A DNA stretch of 64,000 nt from Aurelia coerulea (lineage: Eukaryota > Cnidaria > Scyphozoa > Semaeostomeae > Ulmaridae): positions 6,555,501 through 6,619,500 of the forward strand of contig CM076959.1 of the NCBI GenBank assembly GCA_039566865.1. Direction: 5' to 3'. Below the pieces are notes generated by a model that searched no databases, was not told the DNA's origin, and worked only from the letters and a program-made list of their open reading frames with translations. This document shows, one piece after another, positions 55,546 through 64,000 of the stretch. A program made the position numbers and the translations under genes. Position 1 is the first letter of the stretch, and every line of letters begins with the position of its first letter.

Positions 55546-56442
55546 TTAGTAAAAACAAACCTTTCTTGCCAGTTAAATGTGTCTGATTTCTCTGTGAATC
55601 TGATCCACTGCTATTTACTCTAAGTTAGGCCAATATGCGAATGACTGTTTAGTGTTGTTGCGGCTGTCTCAGAAATACTCAGCGTGAAGAGAAAAAGAGA
55701 AAGGTCTGTAGGTTCACAAATGGCCTCGCGGCTGGGCACATCTTCTTCACCTTTTCCCGCTGCTCTTCGGCCACTGGCTGGCTACCAAAGCACATCTGAC
55801 CAATCCTCAGCAACCCCTTTATCTTCTCATGACCCTCTCATTTCCACTCGCACCACGCAAAAAGTGCTGGGCGAGGAATTGTGAACGCGGGTCTGCTCTA
55901 TTTGCAATCTCGTAAGCATCGAGGAAGTTCAACGGAGCACGCCTTGTGCATTCTCGCTACTGCGCATGGGCAAATCTGCGCATGAGCAACTGCCAATACT
56001 GCGCATGGGCAACTGCCCCGGGGCCCGGGCCCCGCCAGGGGCCCGTGAAAATGAAGCTTTGTTTTTCCATTGTATGTTGTAATGATATCATCTAGCTGGG
56101 CCCCGCAAAGGGCCCCGGCAAAATCAAATGTTCTTCTTGTCCATTGCACTTTCAAGTTCAAATGATATCACGGGCCTCAGTTCATTTCAATTGTAATAAA
56201 CTTTGTGTTGTGTTGTAAGTTTCTCTGGCCGAATGTAAACAACAACAAAAATGCATGGAAATCGAACGGGAGTCTACATCTCCTCGCTGCTATCAAAAGC
56301 TACTGAAATTATTTCTCATGCCATTACTGATGTTTTCGAATAAATAGACTCTGTCAGAAAGTTTATTACTTTTCTATCCACTTTTTTCAGGCCCGTCGGA
56401 AGATCTGCCATTTTTGATATTATGCAATTCAAAAATATTCTA
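55546..56442. other. GC-palindrome-rich stretch, no confirmed gene
   Basis: TGCGCATG..CAACTGC is repeated at 55950-56015. GCCCCGGGGCCCGGGCCCCG (56015-56034) and GGGCCCCGCAAAGGGCCCCG head two diverged ~75-bp copies of an AATG/TTGTCCATTG unit. A 66-residue open frame at 55684-55884 (KRKRERSVGSQMASRLGT) is serine/proline-rich and unsupported. Confidence 0.4.
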
Positions 56443-56443
56443 C

Positions 56444-57034
56444 CGGGTGCGCCAAAATAAACTATGCACGTTTGGCAGGCCACAATAAATCGTACACTGA
56501 ACCGACTTTGAAGATTTATGACTTAATCTTTAGCAGAAAGCCTGGACTTTTTGCAAATTTTTTCGTTTCCAGTTTTTAGAGCAAGAACCAAGTTTCTTAA
56601 AATGTTCGTTCTCGAGAACATTGAAAACGATCAAAAAACGTTGATCAAATTTTAAAAGATTCAACATGAATGAATAAAGAGAAAACGTTTTCAGGGGCAT
56701 TTGGGGGTTTAGCACGAACTCTCGTACAGCAAATTACAATTTTTCGATTTCCAAATCACAAATCACCACGAACAAGTTCTCTCTTTGACCATTCATGTCG
56801 ATTCTTTAGAAAACTTGATCGATGATTTTGGATCGTTTTTCAGTGTTTTCGAAAATTAACATTTTAGGAAACTCGCTTCTTGCTCTAAAAGCTGAAAATG
56901 AAAAATTTGCAAAAAATCCCAGTATCTAATTCAGGCTTTCTGCAAATGATTTAGTCATAAATCTGCAAAATCGGTCCAGTGTACGATTTGTTCTGGCCTG
57001 TCAAACGTTCATAGTTTATTTTGGCGCACCCGGT
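56444..57034. mobile_element. Complete TA-flanked CCGGGTGCGCC MITE
   Basis: TA, CCGGGTGCGCCAAAATAAAC at the left; its exact complement then TA at the right (57015-57036). The inverted arms carry GGCAGGCCACAATAAATCG and GATTCTTTAGAAAACTTGAT. 591 bp, no coding capacity. Same family as 44638-45521 and 37903-38115. Confidence 0.9.
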
Positions 57035-57036
57035 AT

Positions 57037-58500
57037 ATCCTCGTGAAATTGATTGAGGTCCTATTATAAAAATTTCCCGGAAAAACCTCCATCAGTCACG
57101 ATCCTTTGCCTCTTTAAATGGCAGATTTTACAAAAATTATGCATTTTCCAGCGATCTAAAGGGCGTGGTCATGAAAAATTTTCCCGGGGGCAAGCCCCCG
57201 GACCCCATTTTTGCTCGCCGCGCTCGCATCAAGTTCTAGCCTCCCAAAATAGAGTTCCATTCCGACATGCCTAGTTCTTACCATGGATCGTTTTGCAGCT
57301 AGAAATTGATGAGGGTTAGACATATTGCATTGCACAGTCACAAAATCCGACATAAAAATTCACGATTTTCACGTTTTGGCATTCACAAAATTTTCCCAAT
57401 TGTGCACTCGTAGTAGACTCATTCCAAAAGTCTCTTGTTTCGCTCCCTCCCCCTGTTGACTTGCCGCTAAGAAAGGAGTGATAACAACAGCAACATAACG
57501 CAAACGTTAGAGGGCCTTAGAGGGACCTATTAATCTACGCTTTTGGTGCCAGTGCCAAGCAAGGGGCCCGCATCCACTAGTTGCCCCGGGGCCCGCCCTC
57601 GCTCTCGGCGGCCCTGCTACCAATGTATGTATGTGTAAATTCTTCCTGGAATTTCTAGTGCATTCATCACAGCCTGTCTTCCTGTAGTATTGAAGACCCA
57701 ACAAACAGCAATATCAACTCAACTGATTTTAGGCCTTTGCTTCTGTGTACTTTCTTTGGACATATGTCTGTTGTTTCCATATCAAGGAATGGTATGGATT
57801 GCTGTTATTGATTCAGAATTAATTTCTCTGACAGATGCTGAAGTTTCTGCCTCCTCTATTCTATCCCTGAAACATTTTATGAAGTTTGGCTTGGTGTTGT
57901 TGATTGGTCAGCACTGTCCAGTATGAGTAGTAGGCCAACCACAACCAGGCCCATACTTTTGGTCTGAATCCCTTGTTTCAGACTGTTTCTTCTCATCAAC
58001 ACTGCCTTTAAACCTTGGTTATCTTTGGAAATCCTTGTGTACACGATATTTAACTCCAAAAGGGTTACCTTTAGGCATCTTGCATGGATTTGAAACTTGA
58101 AAAACGTTGAAACTCAAAGCTGGAAACTCACAAATCGCGATCCACGATTATCCACCATTACAAATTGCAGTAAAACGCATAGAGATCCCGGATGAGCCAC
58201 AGGGAAACAATGTAATTGCACTCTGAACCTTGATTTTTCACAGGGATGCCAGAATGCAGCATTAATTTCGGTTCTGGGGGCAAAAAACGGGGAACAATTT
58301 GGAGTTTTCTCACGCGTTGTCATGGAAACTACCAGATAAACAAAAGGAAAATCAGACCTGCCTTCAGAAAAGTATATATTTTCACAGCAAATGCATATCA
58401 TCATGGAAGGGAACTTTCTGGAACTTGTTACTAACATAATAGGGAGACTAAAAATCCAAAAACAATTTTTTTGAAAAAAATGTTGAAAAACTGAATTTTT
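57037..58500. other. No gene seen
   Basis: Contains a GC palindrome, CCCGGGGGCAAGCCCCCGG (57183-57201), and a GGGGCCCG patch at 57585. Open frames on both strands lack motifs. Confidence 0.35.
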
Positions 58501-59680
58501 GCAGCAGAAGCCACCCCTTAAAACGATACCTTGTACAGCAGTAAATACCTGGTGCAAAAATTATCAAAGTGATATGTGGGCAGAATTTGAAAAGCGTTAG
58601 AAGGCACGGAAAGGTTGAAGAGCATTGAGAGTTCTTCCATTGTATCATTGGAATAGTTTCCATTACTTGCATCAAACTCACCTTTCTGTCTCAGGGAAAT
58701 TTGACAACAAGCAGCACGATAAGCGTCATGTGACAGGCTGTTAGCTCCCTGGCCATAATGGATAATGTGCTGAGTCAGCGTCTTCCCTATATTTTTTGTT
58801 CTGTAGAGCAGGAACATACTTGCTTCGTCTAGAAGTTAAAAGACCAGCTGTCACAGTACCATAGCTCACAATTGTGAAATTCAGATGTCCTGCTGCTTTT
58901 GTTTTATCAAATCTTTCATTGACAACTAATTTTTGAAAGTAGTAGGAACTGATGTTCGTCCAAAAAAAGCTATTGCACATTTGTTTCAACTGGAAAGATA
59001 ACGACAAAAGAAGACCTCATCAATGTTAGATGAATGATTTTGCAAAACCGCTGCCATGAGTCACGAGTTTTTAACTTCAAGTTTGTCAGAAAGCTCTAAT
59101 CTCAGGCCTGTTGATAGCTATCTGTTGAAAGTAAATCGGTCACTCATCTTGGAACAAAATAAACGGAATTTGGAAATTGTCCATAGCTAAACTGTGTTTT
59201 ACTCTCTGTTCAAATGTATTTGGATGTTGGGCAGAATTGTCCTTGTAAAGTTTGAAAATGACTCTTCATACTTACGTTCTTCATCAAATTTGATCATATA
59301 GTTAAACAAATTGTATTACTGTCCAGTTCTTATATTTGTTTGCTCGGATATTTACGAAAGGTACGACACTGGAATGCGTAGCTCGGTCAATTTTCTCATT
59401 TTCTGCAAATTTTCAAACTTATTGTGTCTGAAACTAAAAGTCCGTTGTTGGTACTCACCAAAGGCCACTCATCAAAAATTGAGCAAATGGCGATGCAGCC
59501 TTGTGATGACTTTGCTAACTTCGTGATCATTGTGGCAAATGGATTGGTATCTCTCTTGCAAGTTATTGCCTTGCCAAACACCAGTGCATGTTCTTGGCCA
59601 GGTAGAGCTTTTTCAGAGAAAGACAGCGAGTATCCAACAGTGAACAACATTCAAGGTTGGAAACAATCTTTTTGAAGTTT
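58501..59680. other. Unresolved; open frames on both strands
   Basis: Minus-strand frames 58518-58817 (KTLTQHIIHYGQGANSLSHD...) and 58741-59007 look compositionally protein-like, and 59396-59675 is open on both strands. None has a motif I recognise or a full set of splice signals. They may be exons of the minus-strand gene at 59689-60030. Confidence 0.3.
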
Positions 59681-59688
59681 TTAAAAAC

Positions 59689-60030
59689 TCAACAAGAATT
59701 GTTTATTCTCCTGGCTAAGGTCTTAATCCTGTCTTGTTCATAGCCAAGTTCTTGCAACTGGCGTTTCACTTGCTTGTAGTGTGCGACTCGTTCAGCCACA
59801 ACCTTAAATGCCTTGGCTGCCACAATTCGCCTCATGACCACAGCAAACGTCCGATCGAGTGCATCTGAAGTTTCATCTCGCAGGTCTTTCTGAAACATTC
59901 GTAACAAGCCTTTCACATCGAATGTGGAGTATTTTTCTAAGTTGGCTTCTCAACAAGGCTTGCACCAGCAATTGTAATGTCCTTCCATCATGCAAATCGT
60001 GTGTACACCAACTGCTCTGCTATTTTAGGC
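59689..60030 (-). pseudogene. Conserved-looking C-terminal gene fragment, unknown family
   Basis: The minus-strand frame reads VHTICMMEGHYNCWCKPC, a TGA at ~59951-59953, then EANLEKYSTFDVKGLLRMFQ, DETSDALDRTFAVVMRRIVA, KAFKVVAERVAHYKQVKRQL and a basic ARRINNSC end before TGA at 59689. Codon use and the balanced helical composition indicate a real coding sequence. The C.C..C cluster next to the helical bundle could be a small metal site. I cannot name the family. The single stop, or a short upstream intron, separates the cysteine cluster from the rest. No paralogue in this window. Confidence 0.45.
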
Positions 60031-60514
60031 CAACCGTCAACATCAGGAATTAGTAGCATTGATATACATTATAGTAGCATTGATATATTATTCGCTTTGT
60101 CCATTTATTATTATCATTGGGGCTATTGCCCCCGACCCCCGCTAATTTGCAAAGTTGCACATCATAAGAAATATAAGATAAGAGAAAAATTAACATTCCC
60201 AAAGTCACCAGTTTCTCTTTCGAGATCACCTTCCCCCATATATCTGCCAATTACCACCTTCACAATAAACATTACGAGGAAATATGTGATCAAAAAGCTG
60301 CCTGCTAAATGATTTTGCAGTCCCAAACTAACTTGCAAAGAGCATGGAGAAGCCAGAATCAAGTCCAGAAATTGAGATTGTGGAGATGGAATACAACATG
60401 GCTGGCATCATGACGTCGTTGCAACAACTTGAATCACCAAGCAAGGCAGAGAGGTAACATATTTAGGCCATGTAGTTAAATGCTTAGGCCAAATGGGCAA
60501 TAGCTTGAGGCTGG

Positions 60515-60640
60515 ATCGGCCATTTGTATTCACCGGCATTGGAATACTGGCATCGGCATTGGAACTGGCATTGGCATTGGAATTGGCATCGATATTGCGT
60601 AAGAACTATGACGCATGCAAAACTAGCCAGGGGGTCCGTG
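60515..60640 (-). repeat. Inverted repeat with GGCATT minisatellite, left arm
   Basis: CGGCCATTTGTATTCACCGG, then GGCATTGGAA-type 6-12-mers, then GCATGCAAAACTAGCCAGGGG. Its reverse complement is at 61655-61788. Confidence 0.85.
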
Positions 60641-61654
60641 AAAGTAATTTGTACGAGTAAATCAATGCAGTGAACAAACTCTGTCAATTCAATAACTGCT
60701 ACTGCTAAAGACAATTCTCCTCATACTGTGAAAGAGCTTTGGGCTTTGGGCTTTGATGGGTTGCGGCATGGTCATTTCAAATGACTTTGGTTGCGGATTT
60801 TGCCAATTTTTGCCCCTGGGGCTGAGGGCTTGATGCTTTTATGTTAGTTTTCGTTTTTAAGATTTTAAGGTTTTAAGATTTTCATATTACAGGTCATTCG
60901 AGAGTGTGTTTTACATTGTAAAATATGCTGCCATCAATTTTATTTTTCAGCAATGATGATTCTTGAAATGAACAAAACTTTTGAAGTTGAACCAGAGTAG
61001 TCGCTCAATAAGGATTATAAGTGAACGAATTATACGTAACTTTACGATCAAACTAACAACTTTTACTCTCAAATTAAGTATGAGCTCACGAGATTCAAAG
61101 ATATTCAAGGTTCAAAACTTCAAGCTCTGATGAACTCTTAATCATGAAGAGCTCGTTATGTCTTTAACGTAAAATCCCCGGGAGGGGGGTACATAGCATG
61201 TTCAGGGTAATGGTATGTGCCGCCCATATGGGTGGGTTCTTGTGCCCAACTTTCTTTAAACAACATTCTCTAAACAAGGGTCATTTTCGGCAGATTTCCC
61301 ATTTATTAGTGGCGTTTTGCTTAAAGTTGCAAAAATAGTTACAAATGTGGAGTTTTCCGAAAAATTCTTCACAAATCTGGGTACCAAGGCAAGTTTCGGT
61401 AATTAGAAGAGGGTACAGTTCTGAAAACAAGTCGTGTACCGCTCCAGTCGGGGTAAAGTCAGAAATCGAATCTAATGTTAGCTCAGTTCAAAGTGTTCCT
61501 ATAAAAGCGTAATTAAGCAATTCAGGTATGCTCTTATTGGATTTAAAACTCTCCGTATAATATCAGTAATCCTCATTCATAATGCTCAAATCCATTAACG
61601 TTAGATAATGGGGAATACATAAATACAGACCCGCGCAAATCGCTGTTGCGCACC
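60641..61654. other. Spacer between the GGCATT inverted repeats
   Basis: ~1 kb of AT-rich sequence without a coding frame. Contains GGGCTTTGGGCTTTGATGGG and TTTTAAGATTTTAAGGTTTT simple runs. Confidence 0.45.
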
Positions 61655-61788
61655 CCCCTGGTTAGTTTTGCATGCGCCATAGTACTTGTGGGCTTATGCA
61701 ATAACCGATGCCAATTCCAATGCCAATGCCAGTTCCAATGCCGATGCCAGTATTCCAATGCCGGTGAATACAAATGGCCGGCTGGATC
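61655..61788 (+). repeat. Inverted repeat with GGCATT minisatellite, right arm
   Basis: CCCCCCTGGTTAGTTTTGCATGC, CCAATTCCAATGCCAATGCC-type 6-mers and CCGGTGAATACAAATGGCCGG mirror 60515-60640. The right arm is 8 bp longer because of one extra repeat. Confidence 0.85.
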
Positions 61789-62460
61789 AAAGTACTGTAT
61801 CCCTTCGTTGCACCAAAAAGTTCATTTTTCGTTTTTTCCATATTATAAAACTACAACTTTCTAGCTTTGATTTCAGCTATTTCTTTCTCATTTTCTTCAA
61901 TGTTTTCCCTTAGAAATATACATTTTAAAACGAAGGGTTTAAATTTTAAGAAACTGTGTTTACAAGTTCCCTATAATATTATCTGTTAATCACTTGAACT
62001 CCGGATCATCAATTGAAGCCACTAATCCGATCTGCGGTTATTATGGAGTGCGCGGCTAATATAAAGTACACAGGGATTTCATCTGCTCCCTCTGTCTGTT
62101 GTATTATCATGGGCAGGTTTAGGAAAGCGTCCTGGTCTAATGGAAAACTCGAAAACTTTCAACAAAAGAAGGTGAAGGAGCTAAAGCCAAATTTGGTCAA
62201 AGTAACAAGGAGCAGTTGACTGTGACGGATAGGGGATCGTGGTATGCCCAGGAGGAGCTCATTAAATCCCAGAAGACTGAAGGCATTGAATTAAATTTAG
62301 AAAACTTTGAAGAAACGTCATCGGAATATTCAGACAGTATTGATTCTGAGTCGAGGGATGAGGAGTTTGTGAAGCCCCATGCAAACTCTATTTCGTCAAT
62401 CCTTCCATACTTGAATATGGAGCGCCATACACGTCAAAAATACTTGTATAAAAAAGAGAT
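61789..62460. other. Possible coding remnants, no family recognised
   Basis: Frames 62013-62219 and 62216-62503 overlap by a few bases. The second is acidic (SSEYSDSIDSESRDEE) and ends in the downstream simple repeat. No domain. Confidence 0.3.
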
Positions 62461-62765
62461 ACTTGCTGTCGAAAAAAGTTTATACTTATATACTTCTTGT
62501 TAAAAATATTTTATACTTATATACTTCTTGTTAAAAATAGTTTATACTTGTATACTTCTTGTAAAAAATATTTGGTACTTATATACTTCACACTGAAAAA
62601 GTAGTACATACTTGTATACTTGACACTGATAAAAAGAGTATACTTGTTGGTACTCCCGTTGGATAATCAATCACCATACTTGTTATAAGTTAAAATGAAT
62701 TATACTTCTATGCAAAATATATTCTATACTTCATTACTTTCCTCAATTCTATCATACTTACCTGC
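62460..62765. repeat. TATACTTGT-type degenerate tandem repeat
   Basis: Repeats of TATACTTATATACTTCTTGT plus TAAAAATA, ~30 bp per unit, decaying rightward into ACTTGTATACTTGACACTG forms, followed by a CCCCCCCCC run at 62770. Confidence 0.8.
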
Positions 62766-62824
62766 AGCCCCCCCCCCAAGTGACTACGCGAAGTATGAGA
62801 ATTTTTTCTTCCCATGAAGTATGT

Positions 62825-64000
62825 CGATATTCTCAGGAAGTATCTCGATATTCTCATTTCACAAACCTGTCCATCAATCAACCATTTGACAGCCATTTGG
62901 AATAAGGGAATCACCTCGTGCACACGAGGCTTCACCAACAACGCCGGCCTAATCAAAATGGCAGACGACAACACACGATTAGTAGGGCGCCTGACTGAGC
63001 TGGTTAACACTCTTCAAGGTTCAGTCACAGTCAGATCAGGAAATGATACGACAGGAATGAGTGTACAGGAATCTGTCAACCAACTTTATCCATCTGTTAG
63101 AGGACACCCAGTTTGACAGATTGACAGAATGAACATGACATTGCCGCCACAGCTGCCACCACCACAGCATCAAAGCAGATCAAATTTCAATCCAGGTATT
63201 TTCACTACTACTTTTATTCTGTCTGTATATTGACTTTGCTTATTGATCATTGTTTCATTCATTATTTGGTTTAACCCTTTACCTCTGCTAAAATTATGTT
63301 GAATTCTGGCAAGTCCAAGGCAGCTTTCAGAAGAAGGAATGGAAAGACTTCTATGAAATCCCTCTATGAATATTGAATAAATAATGGTACCATTGATTGA
63401 AAGATAGTCCCAGGCAGGGTTAATGCTTGTTAGGTGTTTTCTTAGTTCATTTTCCCTCTCCTGTTTGATTTGACTAAAGGGGAATATTTTATTGGCAAAA
63501 TACTTCTTCCACTTTTCTATGAAAATCCGATTCCTTTCTGATCAAGTCTTACACGCAAAACATCCTTGCTTTGTTTGAAGGTGAAAGCTATGCATTGAAG
63601 AAAAGAACAAAACGTGCAAGGCTAGAAAAAAGCTCACAGCAATACCAGAGTCGATACAAAGACAAATCTGTGGACAGGCCAATGTTAAAGGATCTATTTC
63701 TGTTGCCCAGTCCTGCTGCTAACAAGGTGCCCAGAGGAAAGAAACGAGAAGAACTTTCTTCCAAGGGGTTTGTATCCTTTGCAGTTCAATTGAATTTAAA
63801 CATGACTCAGGCAGAAGTAGAGGGTGTGATTTTTTCAGAATTTAGTAACAAGCTGGCAATGTGTACTGAGCCAGCCTTTGAATTCTTGAAGGCTGTCAAC
63901 GAGAAACTTATAAAGCAAGACACAAAGGAGTGGAACGGGAAAGTGGTGAAACACATGACGGGTACTGGCCCCTTGTATGTACGCTCAATGCAAGAACTTC
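62825..64000 (+). CDS. Transposon-type HECT E3 ligase gene, 5' portion (copy 2, runs off window)
   Basis: Near-identical to 52840-54050: ATG at 62958, the same in-frame TGA (63114-63116), exon 1 end at 63195, intron 63196-63580 and exon 2 from 63581 to the window end (reaching VRSMQEL). Differences are a Leu-to-Arg-type change (KRTKRARL), a small insertion (GACTTCTATGAAATCC) and loss of the 39-bp intronic segment. Both copies keep the same TGA, so it predates the duplication. The distance between copies is ~9.99 kb. Confidence 0.65.

Overview
This is an AT-rich window of eukaryotic, almost certainly invertebrate animal, DNA. Coding blocks are split by GT-AG introns, there are no bacterial-type operons, and the repeat content (CR1/RTE-like LINEs, a BEL/Pao retroelement, hAT, Mutator-like, Kolobok-like and RAG1/Transib-like transposase relics, and many palindromic MITEs) resembles cnidarian genomes. 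A cnidarian is my best guess, but no diagnostic single-copy host gene was seen. Nearly everything recognisable is a transposable element or debris from one.

Layout. 0-0.66 kb: a segment repeated directly at 51.9-52.6 kb. 1.4-3.5 kb (+): a Mutator-like transposase whose single frame is broken by two stops. 3.8-4.5 kb: a TTAA-flanked MITE. 4.65-5.09 kb: a ~135-bp satellite, repeated in inverted orientation at 50.5-51.3 kb. 6.2-12.2 kb: a fragmented unknown acidic, transposon-like gene, with a ~3.2-kb foldback element (long terminal inverted repeats built from ~161-bp tandem repeats) beside it and a 508-bp MITE inside one of its exons, flanked by a TAA duplication. 12.6-14.0 kb: LINE ends on both strands. 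14.8-17.5 kb: relics of a protein kinase, of an unknown gene and of a RAG1-like transposase. 17.6-18.1 kb: a hairpin-rich AGT minisatellite. 18.2-18.6 kb (-): a tyrosine recombinase end. 18.8-23.2 kb (+): a BEL/Pao element that has lost its reverse transcriptase. 25.1-25.7 kb: a second foldback element with a 22-23-bp repeat. 25.9-26.7 kb: a hAT element with a perfect 8-bp target duplication. 28.0-28.45 kb: a 41-bp minisatellite. 28.6-30.1 kb (-): two exons of a GDG/SDRH-type transposase, possibly Kolobok. 30.7-36.5 kb (-): a large gene of a family known to me only as uncharacterised (coiled coil, HGDGTTK motif, Tudor-like end), broken by a plus-strand LINE. 36.8-37.9 kb (-): a RAG1/Transib-like transposase ORF, cut at its 5' end by a TA-flanked MITE. 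41.3-48.1 kb (+): a hAT/ZMYM1-like gene preceded by six tandem ~793-bp copies of its zinc-finger exon region. 49.6-50.4 kb (-): another LINE end. 52.8-54.7 kb (+): the 5' part of a transposon-type HECT E3 ligase gene, repeated at 62.8-64.0 kb and running off the window.

The genes do not form a pathway; the window is a nested stratigraphy of insertions. Two insertions can be read exactly, because removing the 508-bp MITE restores an exon and because sibling array units supply the empty site of the 885-bp MITE. The most unusual item is the pair of RAG1/Transib-like relics (36.8-37.9 kb and 17.27-17.5 kb), the first lying 0.26 kb upstream of, and on the same strand as, the uncharacterised HGDGTTK gene.
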